Assembly (NCBI RefSeq): GCF_036670015.1
Contig: NZ_CP137636.1
Location: 2,582,501-2,646,500 of the forward strand
Length of the DNA: 64,000 bases
Direction of reading: 5' to 3'
Source: Niallia sp. XMNu-256
Lineage (GTDB): Bacteria; Bacillota; Bacilli; Bacillales; Cytobacillaceae
The notes under the pieces were generated by a model. The model was not told where the DNA came from and made no database searches. It saw only the letters and a list, made by a program, of their open reading frames with translations. This document shows positions 45,842 to 55,896 of this stretch, piece by piece; position 1 is the stretch's first letter; every line of letters starts with the position of its first letter. The translations under genes and the position numbers were made by a program.

Positions 45842-46564
45842 TTATGTATACCAACCACCGTTAACACCTATAATCTGACCTGTAATATAAGATGAGCGCT
45901 CAGAAATTAGAAAAGATACAGATTCCGCTATATCTTTTGGGGCCGCTAACCTTCCCATGGGAATTTCACCTTTCACCATCTCGAGCTCTTCACTACTGAA
46001 CTGTGAAAGCATCGTTGTATCTACCGCTCCAGGTGCAATCCCATTGACACGAATTCCATTCAAAGCCAATTCTTTACTAAGGGATTTAACGAAAGCAATT
46101 TGGGCACCCTTTACCGTTGAATAGACCACTTCACAGGCTGCACCTGTCTGTCCCCATATGGATGTGATCAATACGATGCTGCCACTTTGCTGTCGAATCA
46201 TTTTGGGCAGTAACTCTTTCGTTAATAGCAGAGGAGAGGTCATGTGAATCATTGTCATTTTTTCTAAAGTAGCTGGATCTGTTTCAACAAATAACCCATA
46301 ATGGCTTACCCCGCTATTGTGTACAATCGCATCAATGGTAAAAACATTTTCAACAATTTTTTTATAACCTTGAGGAGTGGATAGGTCCGCTTGTATCGGG
46401 ATATATTCACCGTTGTAAATCGACAAAGCTTGAAGCAAGTCTCGAATGGATGAGACATTTTCGTTGTAGTGTAAATAAAGGGAATACCCTTCCTCGGCTA
46501 GTTTCATCGCGATGGCTTGACCAATTCCACCGCTCGCTCCTGTAATGAGAGCAAATTTATTCAT
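45842..46564 (-). CDS. ymfI: Short-chain dehydrogenase (YmfI, FabG-like)
   Basis: A 240-residue classical SDR: cofactor motif ALITGASGGIGQAIA (TGxxxGIG), NSG at VHNSGVSHYG in place of NNAG, and the catalytic Y-x3-K in VVYSTVKGAQ, then NGIAPGAVDTTM. Likely NAD(P)-dependent 3-oxoacyl or other keto reductase; substrate unknown. The open frame is 63 codons longer, but ATG 46564 after AAGGAAGTG starts exactly at the Rossmann fold, and the extra part overlaps ymfH. Position after ymfH is as in B. subtilis. Confidence 0.9.
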   Translation of the reverse strand: MNKFALITGASGGIGQAIAMKLAEEGYSLYLHYNENVSSIRDLLQALSIYNGEYIPIQADLSTPQGYKKIVENVFTIDAIVHNSGVSHYGLFVETDPATLEKMTMIHMTSPLLLTKELLPKMIRQQSGSIVLITSIWGQTGAACEVVYSTVKGAQIAFVKSLSKELALNGIRVNGIAPGAVDTTMLSQFSSEELEMVKGEIPMGRLAAPKDIAESVSFLISERSSYITGQIIGVNGGWYT

Positions 46565-46615
46565 TGTATCACTTCCTTGAAAATAACAATATACTCCCCT
46601 TATTTTACCACTACA

Positions 46616-46642
46616 CGAAAAAAACGCCGACCATGCGGCGTT
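46616..46642 (-). terminator. Terminator overlapping the ymfH stop
   Basis: Stem AACGCCG / CGGCGTT with a 6-base loop followed by TTTTTTT on the minus strand. Confidence 0.85.
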
Positions 46643-47930
46643 ATTTTTTTGGAACAATTTGACAAACGGTAAATCGGTCTTCTGAAATAAATTCAGCTGC
46701 CGTTGTTTTGATTTGATCCAATGTGAGCGATTCCAGTGTTGGTACAATATCAAACAAATTCATTTCATTAAAGGCATAGCGAGTAAATTGGTTAGCAATA
46801 TATTCGGGTGAATTGATCGCACGAAGGAATGTCCCGATCTTTTTCTTAATCGTCCGCTCTAACCCTTCTGCCGTAAAAGCATCCCCCTCTTTCGCGGCAA
46901 GCAACATCGTTTTAAGCTTATTTGCTAATTCATCTGGTTTACGAGTATCCCCGCCAATGATGGCAAAACCAAAGCCATTCTCCTGGCTATAGTCAAAGGA
47001 GAAAGTATCATCGATCAACCCTTCTGAATATAATTTATGATAGTTATCCGAACTTTTTCCAAATAGGATATCGAGGATAATATTTAATGATAACTCATTT
47101 TTCAACTGGTCTAATCCAGATAAATCTATTTTATTTGCCTTGATACCAACCATACATTTTGAGGTTTGAACATTCATTGGCAGGATTTGCTTGTCACGAG
47201 CTACTCCAACAGGTTCTTCCTCAAACTTACGTTTAATCTCGTGAATTTCAGCAAACTGCTTTTTATTTTGATTTTCCTTAATTTGCTTCATCGTCGCTTC
47301 AACATCAACAGGTCCAACAACGAATAACAACATATTGCTTGGATGATAAAACGTTCGATAGCATTCATACAATAAATCTTTTGTAATGTGAGAAATCGAT
47401 TCAATTGTCCCAGCAATATCAATGCTAACAGGATGATTATGATACATATTTTCGATCACACCGTAATATAAGCGCCAATCTGGGTTATCATCATACATCG
47501 TAATTTCCTGGCCGATAATTCCTTTTTCTTTTTCAACTGTTTTTTCAGTAAAATAAGGTTCTTGCACAAAGTCCATCAAAGTTTCTAAATTTAACTCCAC
47601 ATCTGAAGTGCTTGAAAATAAGTATGCTGTTCTTGTAAACGATGTAAACGCATTCGCTGATGCTCCTTGTTTACTAAACTGCTGAAACACATCCCCATGT
47701 TCTTTTTCAAAAAGTTTGTGTTCTAAAAAGTGAGCAATTCCATCTGGAACTTTTAGATAGTCTTCTTTTCCGAGAGGAATGAAATGATTATCAATGGAAC
47801 CGTATTTAGTCGTGAACGTAGCATATGTTTTATTAAATCCCTTTTTCGGCAAAATATATACTTCTAGACCATTAGTAAGCTTTTCATGATAAAGCTCTTC
47901 ATGAAGTTGGCGAAATTGAATTTTTTCCAT
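46641..47930 (-). CDS. ymfH: M16 zinc peptidase YmfH
   Basis: A 429-residue M16 (insulinase-like) peptidase. The inverted zinc motif H-x2-E-H is intact in DGIAHFLEHKLFEKE, with the downstream Glu region in EKGIIGQEITMYDD. Together with YmfF it resembles the AlbE/AlbF or paired-subunit peptidases, in which one subunit carries the metal site and the other assists. Substrate unknown. It lies two bases from ymfF, so both are one operon. Confidence 0.93.
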   Translation of the reverse strand: MEKIQFRQLHEELYHEKLTNGLEVYILPKKGFNKTYATFTTKYGSIDNHFIPLGKEDYLKVPDGIAHFLEHKLFEKEHGDVFQQFSKQGASANAFTSFTRTAYLFSSTSDVELNLETLMDFVQEPYFTEKTVEKEKGIIGQEITMYDDNPDWRLYYGVIENMYHNHPVSIDIAGTIESISHITKDLLYECYRTFYHPSNMLLFVVGPVDVEATMKQIKENQNKKQFAEIHEIKRKFEEEPVGVARDKQILPMNVQTSKCMVGIKANKIDLSGLDQLKNELSLNIILDILFGKSSDNYHKLYSEGLIDDTFSFDYSQENGFGFAIIGGDTRKPDELANKLKTMLLAAKEGDAFTAEGLERTIKKKIGTFLRAINSPEYIANQFTRYAFNEMNLFDIVPTLESLTLDQIKTTAAEFISEDRFTVCQIVPKK

Positions 47931-47932
47931 TC

Positions 47933-49207
47933 TTATTGCCCCCCTTCAGTTAAAAAGTAGATGGTATCTAAATCAATTTTATTTGCAACTTTCATAATGT
48001 CTGCTTTTGTTACCAAATCCATTTTGGTCATCCAATCATCAAGAGAAAAAACAGCCTTTGAAACCACATTATGATAAAGTATTTCGACGATTCCCCTTGA
48101 CGTGTCAATGGTTTCTAAAAGTTGGTTCTTAATGACAGCCTTTGTTTGAACGATTTCTTCATCTGAGAAATCTCCTTCAGTCATGGCCTTCATTTGTTCC
48201 TTAATAATGGAAACTGCCTGATCATAATTTTTATTATCAATTCCTGACATCACGAGCATCAATCCTTTATGGCTTTCTAATCGGCTCGCAACATAATAAG
48301 CAAGACTCGCCTTTTCCCGGACATTTAAAAATAATTTGGAATGAGAAAAACCGCCAAATATTCCGTTATAAACTTGCAATGCATAATAATCGTTATCCCC
48401 ATAATAAATATTTGTTCGATAGCCAATATTTAATTTGCCTTGCTTAACATCCTGAGTTTCTTTAATTTCTTTAACAATACCACTTGATTGCTTGGATTTA
48501 CGATCTATGCTTTTAGGAGAACGGCTTTCAAAGCTCATTAATTGTTGGACTAACTTTTCTACTTCATCGCTATTCACATCTCCAACTACATATAAATCCA
48601 ATTCATCTTCTAAAAGCGCTCGCTCATAGTATTGGTAAAGGTTAGTCGGTGTAATGGGCTCGACATCCGCTAATTCCCCATGAACATTTAAAGCATATGG
48701 TTCGTCTTTGCACATTTCCTGGATTAGACGAAAGTTGGAGTACTTCATTTTATCATCATAAATTGATTGAATCCGTTGTTTTAAGGAACGTTTTTCATTA
48801 TCGATTGTAGCTTGGTCAAAGGTCTGTGCCTCCACGTTTGGATTTTTAATCACCTCTGCTAAAAATTGGATGGCTTTTTGTAACAATGGCGTAGAATTGG
48901 ATAAAAACTTTTCATTTGCGATTTCAACCGTAAAACTAATCACATGATATTCACCTTTTTTAGCTAAATCAATATAAAATAAAGCACCATATAAATCATC
49001 CAAGTAAGATCTTAATGCTGCAGTGGTAGGATAGTGTTTTGAACTACTTTGCAATACATGTGGCAGCAAAGCACGTTTCGTTACATCCTCGTGATTTAAT
49101 GGGGCTTTCATTTTAAACACGATCGTATTTGTTTTAAATTTATCTGTAGGGATTACATGAAGATTCATCCCTTCTAATTCAATCACTTTTTCTGAAAAAA
49201 CATCCAT
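47933..49207 (-). CDS. ymfF: M16-like peptidase partner YmfF, without a zinc motif
   Basis: A 424-residue M16-family protein. At the position of the zinc motif it has LLPHVLQSSSKHYP, so the H-x2-E-H is missing and the protein is presumably the non-catalytic subunit paired with YmfH. C-terminal M16 features (VYNGIFGGFSHSKLFLNVREKASLAYYVASRLESHKG) are well kept. ATG 49207 after AGAAGGAGG matches the family start; the upstream frame extension is unused. Confidence 0.92.
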   Translation of the reverse strand: MDVFSEKVIELEGMNLHVIPTDKFKTNTIVFKMKAPLNHEDVTKRALLPHVLQSSSKHYPTTAALRSYLDDLYGALFYIDLAKKGEYHVISFTVEIANEKFLSNSTPLLQKAIQFLAEVIKNPNVEAQTFDQATIDNEKRSLKQRIQSIYDDKMKYSNFRLIQEMCKDEPYALNVHGELADVEPITPTNLYQYYERALLEDELDLYVVGDVNSDEVEKLVQQLMSFESRSPKSIDRKSKQSSGIVKEIKETQDVKQGKLNIGYRTNIYYGDNDYYALQVYNGIFGGFSHSKLFLNVREKASLAYYVASRLESHKGLMLVMSGIDNKNYDQAVSIIKEQMKAMTEGDFSDEEIVQTKAVIKNQLLETIDTSRGIVEILYHNVVSKAVFSLDDWMTKMDLVTKADIMKVANKIDLDTIYFLTEGGQ

Positions 49208-49354
49208 GAACTTTCCTCCTTCTATTCGCTTATTTAAGCTTATGCTCATACTATATAAGTTATTTTCTACCTTATCCAACATATTCCTACTATACCTTTA
49301 TTTTCCTTCCCATATCAAGTTTATGGAAGCCTTAAAAGACATTATCTAATATAA

Positions 49355-49387
49355 CTAAAAAAAGTGCAGACCATTCATCTGCACTTT
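49355..49387 (-). terminator. Terminator of spoIIIE
   Basis: Stem AAAGTGCAGA / TCTGCACTTT followed by T7 on the minus strand, about 20 bases past the spoIIIE stop. Confidence 0.85.
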
Positions 49388-49405
49388 ACATATACCCTAA
49401 TAATG

Positions 49406-51739
49406 CTAACTTATATCCTCTGAAGATTTCCCCATGAGTACAGTTCGAGGCTTACTCCCTTCATAAGGGCCGACAATGCCTCTTGCTTCCATTTCGTCGA
49501 TTAATCTAGCTGCTCTTGTATAACCAATCCGAAATCTTCTCTGTAGCATGGATACAGAAGCTGTCTGCATCTCCAGTACTAAATCAACCGCATCAGGATA
49601 AAGTTCATCGTCCACTTCGCTATTCGTTTCAGGAATATCCTCTGGAATCATATTTTCTTGATACTGGGCTTTTTGTTGACCAATAACAAAGTCGACCACC
49701 TCTTGGACTTCTTCATCCGATAAAAAAGCTCCTTGAATTCGTACTGGTTTTGAGGCACCGACTGGATGAAATAGCATATCCCCTCGTCCTAATAACTTCT
49801 CTGCTCCACCCATATCCAAAATCGTCCGGGAATCTGTTGCAGATGAAACTGCAAACGCAATTCGTGAAGGGATATTTGCTTTAATTACCCCAGTAATTAC
49901 ATCTACAGATGGGCGCTGTGTGGCAATAATTAAATGAATGCCTGCAGCCCGAGCCATCTGTGCTAGGCGTGTAATGGAATCTTCTACATCGGAAGAAGCC
50001 ACCATCATTAAATCAGCCAACTCATCAACAATAACGACTATATAGGGGAGAAGAGGCTGCTCAACATCTTCTGTCGCATTATGTTTTCGTATGTGATCGT
50101 TATAGCCTTCTATATTTCTCGTACCCGTATGGGCAAATAATTCGTATCTTCTTTCCATTTCATCTACTACTTTTTTCAAAGCTTGAGACGCCTTTTTGGC
50201 ATTCGTTACAACAGGTGCCAACAAATGGGGAATTCCGTTGTATACATTTAATTCTACCATTTTCGGATCAATCATCATGAGCTTTACTTCATGTGGCTTG
50301 GCCCTCATTAAAATGCTTGTAATAATTCCATTTATACAAACACTTTTCCCGCTTCCTGTAGCACCCGCAACGAGTAAGTGGGGCATTTTATTTAATTCTG
50401 CAAGTACCGCTTCCCCAGTAATATCCCGACCTAACCCAATCATTAACTTTGCATCGGGTTTGTCCTTAGGATTAGATTCAATGACTTCTCGAAGCGAAAC
50501 CATCGCTACCTCTGTATTGGGAACTTCAATCCCAATCGCAGATTTCCCTGGAATTGGGGCTTCCATCCGAATATCTTTAGCTGCTAATGCAAGTGCCAAG
50601 TCATCTGTTAAACTTACAATTTTGCTGACTTTCACCCCTGCACTTGGATGGACTTCATACTTTGTAACAGCTGGTCCAAGATGAACCTGTGTTACATTCG
50701 CCTTTACACCAAAGCTTTGAAAGGTTTTTTCTAATTTTGCCGCATTTTCATGGATCATTTTATACTCCCCACTTTGGTCCGTATGCTGTGGGAGCTTTAA
50801 TAAATCCATTGACGGTAATTCATAGTCAACATTTTCGACTTCTGTAAATGTAATGGGCGGTGCATCGTCTTCTACTTCACGAGTCTCTTCCTCCGTCTTT
50901 TCAATTTCATCTATGGAAGGCTTTTCGTCAGAACTAGCCTGATAGACTTTATCGGTAAAACTAGAAATAATGGGTTCTGGCTTTTCCTCTTGTTCTTCGA
51001 TGACAGGTTGTGGTGGCACGTGGTCTCTAATCGGTTTTTCAACAATCAATGGTTTCTTTTCCTTCTTTATGACCTTATCATTGCGATTGACTTTCCATTG
51101 CTGAATCCAATGGGACAAATCTTCCCGAAAGGCCAACCATTGTTTTTTTATCAATTTTAAAATCGTGATAAAAAATTTAACAATGGATTGTCCATACGTT
51201 TTTCCTGTTACTAAAATCACACCAACTATGATCATGACGAAAGAAAATAGTTGAGTCCCTGCCTCATCAAATAAAAAGTAGAATAGCGCGAACAAAACGG
51301 CTCCAATCATTCCACCACCTAAATCGGTCGCGTTTGTTTTTCCGCCTACTTCCATCCAGAATAAATCCCAAGTATTTGATATAACGCTAGGGTTTGCGAA
51401 TTGATTTCCATTTGATAGAAGCTGAAAGAGTGTCACATGACTTAAGAGAAATAACGAGGAAAAAATAATGTAAATGCCGATCAATTTAATTGAAAACAAA
51501 AAGGGTCTTTCCCGTTTCCACATTAAATAACCACCATAAACCATCATTCCGATGAGTGCAACCATGTACCATTCACCAATAAAAAATCGAAAAAACTGCA
51601 CAATTGTATTTCCGACTGCCCCTAATTCTGCCATCGAAATAATCGCCACAGAGACTAATACACAAGCAACTATTTCATATTTAATTGTTTGCTTAAGATG
51701 TTCTTTACTCGTGGAACGTCGCCTTTTTCGTTTGGCCAT
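49406..51739 (-). CDS. spoIIIE: DNA translocase SpoIIIE/FtsK
   Basis: A 777-residue DNA pump that moves the chromosome into the forespore. About four membrane helices in the first 190 residues, an acidic linker (about 200-310), the motor domain with Walker [18 protein letters not shown] and Walker [14 protein letters not shown], and a C-terminal winged gamma domain ([29 protein letters not shown]) that reads SRS sequences. Length matches B. subtilis SpoIIIE, and so does its position between tepA/ylzJ and ymfF. Confidence 0.95.
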   Translation of the reverse strand: MAKRKRRRSTSKEHLKQTIKYEIVACVLVSVAIISMAELGAVGNTIVQFFRFFIGEWYMVALIGMMVYGGYLMWKRERPFLFSIKLIGIYIIFSSLFLLSHVTLFQLLSNGNQFANPSVISNTWDLFWMEVGGKTNATDLGGGMIGAVLFALFYFLFDEAGTQLFSFVMIIVGVILVTGKTYGQSIVKFFITILKLIKKQWLAFREDLSHWIQQWKVNRNDKVIKKEKKPLIVEKPIRDHVPPQPVIEEQEEKPEPIISSFTDKVYQASSDEKPSIDEIEKTEEETREVEDDAPPITFTEVENVDYELPSMDLLKLPQHTDQSGEYKMIHENAAKLEKTFQSFGVKANVTQVHLGPAVTKYEVHPSAGVKVSKIVSLTDDLALALAAKDIRMEAPIPGKSAIGIEVPNTEVAMVSLREVIESNPKDKPDAKLMIGLGRDITGEAVLAELNKMPHLLVAGATGSGKSVCINGIITSILMRAKPHEVKLMMIDPKMVELNVYNGIPHLLAPVVTNAKKASQALKKVVDEMERRYELFAHTGTRNIEGYNDHIRKHNATEDVEQPLLPYIVVIVDELADLMMVASSDVEDSITRLAQMARAAGIHLIIATQRPSVDVITGVIKANIPSRIAFAVSSATDSRTILDMGGAEKLLGRGDMLFHPVGASKPVRIQGAFLSDEEVQEVVDFVIGQQKAQYQENMIPEDIPETNSEVDDELYPDAVDLVLEMQTASVSMLQRRFRIGYTRAARLIDEMEARGIVGPYEGSKPRTVLMGKSSEDIS

Positions 51740-51770
51740 GGTATCACACCTTAATAAATAATATTACGAA

Positions 51771-51797
51771 AGAAGAAAGCAGCCTATTGGCTGCCTT
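51771..51797 (-). terminator. Terminator of tepA-ylzJ
   Basis: Stem AAAGCAGCC / GGCTGCCTT with a 4-base loop; pyrimidine-rich tail on the minus strand. Confidence 0.65.
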
Positions 51798-51889
51798 GTC
51801 TTTACCCTATTTCTATTATATCATACCCAACACCGAACACATATGCCCTATATAAAAATTTTCCCAATCCTTCCAAAGTCTGGATGAAG

Positions 51890-52108
51890 TTAAAATTGTT
51901 TATTAGACAGTACGGTTCCTGGACAATATCGTTCATCTAAATAGTGACATGGATCGCTGCTCATGACCCGGACGACCCGATAATCACGATTTTCATCCAT
52001 TTCGACTAACAAGGGAACCCCTGAATAGTCAATCATAGTCTGCTTCCCATACTCTAATTCATCGGTTTGAAAAATTAATTCTTGTGGGATGGTTGTATAT
52101 AAGATCAT
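51890..52108 (-). CDS. ylzJ: YlzJ-like small protein
   Basis: A 72-residue protein conserved after tepA in Bacillus; function unknown. Recognised by [19 protein letters not shown]...[40 protein letters not shown]. Its ATG overlaps the tepA stop by four bases (ATGA), so it is translationally coupled to tepA. Confidence 0.88.
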   Translation of the reverse strand: MILYTTIPQELIFQTDELEYGKQTMIDYSGVPLLVEMDENRDYRVVRVMSSDPCHYLDERYCPGTVLSNKQF

Positions 52109-52866
52109 TGCACAAGCCCCTCATTTTCTCCAATGCTCGAGTTATTTTTTAACTCAATTAATTCGTTTAATTTCCGCATCGCCTCTCCAATTCCGCCTAC
52201 CGCATCAATTAAACCTGAATCAACAGCATCATTGCCAATCACATTTGTCCCAATATCCCGTGTTAAGTTGCCTTTTGCAAACATAAGATCTTTAAAATCA
52301 TCTTCACTTATTTCCGAATGCTTTGTCACAAATCGGATCACCCGATCTTGCATTTTATCTAAATATTCAAAGGTTTGTGGAACACTGATCACTAATCCTG
52401 TTAGGCGAATCGGGTGGATTGTCATTGTAGCCGTCTCAGCTATAAAGCTATAATCACATGAAACCGCAATGGGCACCCCGATCGAATGCCCGCCTCCTAA
52501 AACGATTGATACGGTTGGTTTAGAAAGCGAGGCTAACATTTCTGATATGGCTAATCCCGCTTCGACATCCCCACCAACTGTATTTAAAATCACCAACAAT
52601 CCTTCAATCTTTGGGTTTTGCTCAATTGCCACTAACTGAGGAATAATATGTTCATATTTCGTTGTTTTATTTTGTGGGGGCAAAGCTAAATGTCCCTCCA
52701 CCTGTCCGATTATCGTAAGACAATGAATCTTAGAATCTTGTGCTAGTTGAGGTACGTTTGTTTGTCCTAGCTGTTGGATTTTTTCAATTAAACCTGAGGT
52801 TTGATCCTCTTTCGGTTTTTCTTGTTCTTGGTTTTGTCCTGCGTTTCTAAGCTTCTCTTTATCCAT
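52105..52866 (-). CDS. tepA: ClpP-like translocation-enhancing protease TepA
   Basis: A 253-residue ClpP-fold protein. The polar N-terminal extension (about 1-55) is followed by the ClpP-like core with the candidate nucleophile Ser in [12 protein letters not shown] and the His in [11 protein letters not shown]. In B. subtilis it was linked to protein secretion and spore formation, and degrades signal peptides or small proteins. ATG 52866 about ten bases after AAGGGAG is preferred over the longer frame. Upstream of ylzJ and spoIIIE as in B. subtilis. Confidence 0.9.
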   Translation of the reverse strand: MDKEKLRNAGQNQEQEKPKEDQTSGLIEKIQQLGQTNVPQLAQDSKIHCLTIIGQVEGHLALPPQNKTTKYEHIIPQLVAIEQNPKIEGLLVILNTVGGDVEAGLAISEMLASLSKPTVSIVLGGGHSIGVPIAVSCDYSFIAETATMTIHPIRLTGLVISVPQTFEYLDKMQDRVIRFVTKHSEISEDDFKDLMFAKGNLTRDIGTNVIGNDAVDSGLIDAVGGIGEAMRKLNELIELKNNSSIGENEGLVQ

Positions 52867-52951
52867 CTTACATTGACTCCCTTCATTGACATATAAAGTT
52901 AGTATGAGAAACAAACTAACTTTTCATGCAACATGAGAGTTCTTTGATGAT

Positions 52952-53572
52952 TTAATCATTTTTTAAGATGGAAAGAAAATGAACTAAGATTTTAGCGGTT
53001 AATCCCCAAATCACTTTGCCGTTATATTGATAAAAATATTCATCAATTGGGTGGATTTGCCATTTATAATTTTCCCCACCTATTAGCAAATCTAAAGGAA
53101 AATTTTCTTCGGGAACAACTTTAAAGTGAATTTTGTACACTTCTGGTTCCGTAGTTAAGAAATAATTCAATGGAACAGTAAATACCTCTCCGACCTCCAA
53201 TTGATTCGGTTTTATTTTATCAGGATTCTTTATTGTACCAACAAATGGATAAATAATATTTCCCGTCGCATTGGCCATAAAATCAAGGGGCATCACGTTT
53301 GCGATTTCCTCTTCGCTGATCCCCAATTCTTCGGACGTTTCACGAATGGCGCATTGACTGTGATTAGGGTCATCTTTTTCCATTTTGCCACCCGGAAAGC
53401 AGATTTCACCAGGCTGCCTTCTTAAATTCATGGAACGAACCTCAAATAACACATGGGTTTCATTATTCTTTTCAAGAAGAGGTAGTAAAACAGCAAATGT
53501 TTGTAATTCTTTATGACCTAATATATTCGGCTTATGACCACTTAATTTCGTTATCACCTTTGACAGTTCCAT
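52952..53572 (-). CDS. CoA-pyrophosphatase-type Nudix hydrolase
   Basis: A 206-residue Nudix protein of the UPF0035 / CoA diphosphatase type: the family motif is visible in VLFEVRSMNLRRQPGEICFPGGKME, and the Nudix helix ends IRETSEELGIS. It likely cleaves CoA or related nucleotide diphosphates. ATG 53572 has TGGAGG at nine bases; the 20-codon upstream extension is unused. This gene between rnjB and tepA is not part of the B. subtilis order, so it is a lineage-specific insertion. Confidence 0.87.
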   Translation of the reverse strand: MELSKVITKLSGHKPNILGHKELQTFAVLLPLLEKNNETHVLFEVRSMNLRRQPGEICFPGGKMEKDDPNHSQCAIRETSEELGISEEEIANVMPLDFMANATGNIIYPFVGTIKNPDKIKPNQLEVGEVFTVPLNYFLTTEPEVYKIHFKVVPEENFPLDLLIGGENYKWQIHPIDEYFYQYNGKVIWGLTAKILVHFLSILKND

Positions 53573-53630
53573 AACAAAACCTCCATTTTTCAAAGTAAGC
53601 TCTTTCCATAAGGTGATAAAAATGTAAAAC

Positions 53631-53659
53631 AAGGCTGACTCTAGTCATGAGTCAGCCTT
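53631..53659 (-). terminator. Terminator of rnjB
   Basis: Stem AAGGCTGACT / AGTCAGCCTT with a 9-base loop and GTTTT on the minus strand, 50 bases past the rnjB stop. Confidence 0.75.
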
Positions 53660-53666
53660 AAAGATG

Positions 53667-53711
53667 ATCAATGGGGGTGAATGAACCCCCACTGATGGAA
53701 GTGTCACTTTA
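53667..53711 (-). repeat. Repeat family 1 stub abutting the rnjB stop codon
   Basis: Minus strand: TAA (the rnjB stop) then AGTGACACTTCCATCAGTGG and a hairpin TGGGGGT / ACCCCCA. It equals only the first hairpin of repeat family 1 and then stops at the rnjB terminator. The junction TAAAGTGA is the same as at copies A and B. Confidence 0.65.
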
Positions 53712-55379
53712 TTTAACTTCCATTATAATAGGTAAAATCATTGGGCGGCGTTTTGTTTTTTCATATAAATATTGATTAAGAATGTCACGCATATCCTGTT
53801 TAATCATGGCCCAGTCGAACGTATCTCTAGAAATACTTTGTTCAACAATCGCTCGGACACGGTTTGAAGCTTCTTCAAGCAATTTCTCTGATTCTCTGAC
53901 ATATACAAAGCCTCTAGAAATAATTTCAGGTCCTGAAGATATTTTCTTTTCTTTTTTATTTAACGTTACTACGACGATTAAAATTCCATCTTGAGATAAT
54001 AGCTTCCTGTCCCGTAAGACAATATTTCCAACATCTCCAACCCCACTGCCATCAATTAATACATTGCCAGCCGGGACCTTTCCATTTGGACGAATCCGAT
54101 CATTTTTAAACTCAATAACCTCACCCTTTTCAGGGATATAGATCCGATCATCTGTTAGTCCACATTCTTTAGCCACTCGTTCATGTGCTTTTAGGGCTTT
54201 AAAGTCGCCATGAATGGGAACAAAAAATTTCGGTTTCATTAAGTTGATCATGAATTTCAACTCTTCTTGGCTTCCATGGCTTGAGGTATGATAGGATTTA
54301 TTTCCTCCTAACACAATAGCCCCTGCTCGGTAAAGCATATCGACCGTTTTGGAAATAAGAAGTTCATTGCCTCTAATCGCATAAACGGCAAAAACAACGG
54401 TATCTCCTTTTTGAATATTGATATGTTTATGAGTCTGTTTTGCCATTTTCTGAAGGACTTCCAGTGGTTCACCGAGTTTTCCAGTCGTTAAAATAACAAT
54501 TTCATCCTCTGGATAATTTTTGATTTCAGAAATGGGTATGATAATTTCATCATGAACATGTAAGTAATCTAGCTTTATTCCAATATCGAATATCACCTGT
54601 AAACTTTTCCCTACAATCGCAACTTTACGCCTGCTTTCATAGGCAGCATCGAAAATATGTTGAATCCGATATAAGTCAGACGCAAAACAAGCGGCAATGA
54701 TCCGTCCTTTTGCATTATAGAAAGCATCATTCATTTCCTTGGCAACGATCGCCTCAGATAAAGTATATCCTGGTTTTTCTGCATCTGTACTATCAGATAA
54801 TAAGCAGAGAACCCCTTTTTCACCTATTTCAACCATTTTGCCGATTTCCGGCTTATATAAATCATTTGCTGACTGATCAAATTTAAAATCACCTGTGTGG
54901 ACAATGACACCTTTTGATGTATGAATACAAACAGCCACTGAATCAGGGATATTATGAGTCACTCTAAAAAATGAAATCTTTGCTGAATCAAATTCAATAA
55001 CAGAATCTGATGTAATTTCAACAAATTGAACTTTATTATGAAAATCTTGTTCTTTCATTTTAACTTGTGCAAAGGCTATCGTCAGTTTCGTTGCATATAC
55101 AGGCACATCGATCTTTTGGAGAAGATAAGATAATCCACCGATATGGTCTTCGTGACCATGGGTTAAAAAGATTCCTTTCACTCTATCTTCATTTTGAATT
55201 AAATAACTATAGTCTGGAATGACTATATCAATCCCAAGCATTTCATTCTCAGGAAACATTAAACCGGCATCTATGACAAAAATATCCTCATCTACTTCCA
55301 CCACGTACATATTTTTGCCAATTTCGCCAACTCCCCCTAAAGCAATAAGCTTTATGGTCTCATTTTCTATTGTGTTCAA
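53709..55379 (-). CDS. rnjB: Ribonuclease J2
   Basis: A 556-residue beta-CASP metallo-beta-lactamase nuclease. The metal site is complete: H74-G-H-E-D-H79 in FLTHGHEDHIGGLSYL, then THNIPDS, HTGDFK and HGDFK. In B. subtilis J2 usually lacks part of this site and acts as partner of RNase J1. Two usually conserved loops are unusual here: GDTVVFAVYAIRGNE where A-x2-P-x-PGNE is typical, and TSSHGSQEE where SGHGSQEE is typical. Location after dapA is that of rnjB. It might therefore be an active paralogue. Confidence 0.88.
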   Translation of the reverse strand: MNTIENETIKLIALGGVGEIGKNMYVVEVDEDIFVIDAGLMFPENEMLGIDIVIPDYSYLIQNEDRVKGIFLTHGHEDHIGGLSYLLQKIDVPVYATKLTIAFAQVKMKEQDFHNKVQFVEITSDSVIEFDSAKISFFRVTHNIPDSVAVCIHTSKGVIVHTGDFKFDQSANDLYKPEIGKMVEIGEKGVLCLLSDSTDAEKPGYTLSEAIVAKEMNDAFYNAKGRIIAACFASDLYRIQHIFDAAYESRRKVAIVGKSLQVIFDIGIKLDYLHVHDEIIIPISEIKNYPEDEIVILTTGKLGEPLEVLQKMAKQTHKHINIQKGDTVVFAVYAIRGNELLISKTVDMLYRAGAIVLGGNKSYHTSSHGSQEELKFMINLMKPKFFVPIHGDFKALKAHERVAKECGLTDDRIYIPEKGEVIEFKNDRIRPNGKVPAGNVLIDGSGVGDVGNIVLRDRKLLSQDGILIVVVTLNKKEKKISSGPEIISRGFVYVRESEKLLEEASNRVRAIVEQSISRDTFDWAMIKQDMRDILNQYLYEKTKRRPMILPIIMEVK

Positions 55380-55619
55380 ATCAAGCTTCCTCCTATGTTG
55401 TTTTACGCCGACCGAAATCAGATACTTTCATTATACTTGATTTAGGAAAATCATTACAACTATAAAAGTGGAAGTAAGAGGAAGCTTGTAATAGAAATAA
55501 GCAAAATATCAAATTCGCTCCGCCTAATTTGTGCCCGGATTTTTATCACGCTTCAAAATGCAAAATCCAGTGGCTTTCGCCTGACTAGGACGCCCTGTCC
55601 GTCGTCGAGCTCGTTCGAT

Positions 55620-55822
55620 AAAGTGAAACTTCCATCAGTGGGTGTTGTTTCCCACTAATGGAAAGCCCGCGGCCAGCATGTATGCTCTTCACGCAGACGT
55701 TGCCGAATGGCGTACTAGTCTGTGTTCAACTTTAAGGTCTTTACTGGCAGTTGATTTCGTATACATTTCTACTATCAGTTTCTCTGAGTAACTAGTTGTA
55801 GTGAGCTTTCTGCCAGTTAAGA
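55620..55822 (+). repeat. Dispersed structured repeat family 1, copy B
   Basis: Starts AAAGTGAAACTTCCATCAGT; first hairpin closes at CCCACTAATGGAAAG; then GCATGTATGC, hairpin CACGCAGAC / GTCTGTG capped by GCC-GAAT-GGC, and the long-range stem CTTTACTGGCAG (55739-55750) / CTGCCAGTTAAG (55810-55821). The stem differs in sequence from copies A and C but still pairs 11 of 12 positions. Confidence 0.75.
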
Positions 55823-55837
55823 CGCGGAAAAACACCA

Positions 55838-55896
55838 TTAAAAATCCGAGGCATCAGCCGAAGGCTTACCTTCATTCAACCGGGGTTTGAACCCCT
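55838..55896 (-). repeat. Dispersed repeat family 2, copy at 55.84 kb
   Basis: Plus strand TTAAAAATCCGAGGCATCAG, then CCGAAGGCTTACCTTCATTC, then GGGGTTTGAACCCC, a 6-pair hairpin. It aligns with copies at 30231 and 33343 and lies directly against family 1 copy B. Confidence 0.6.
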
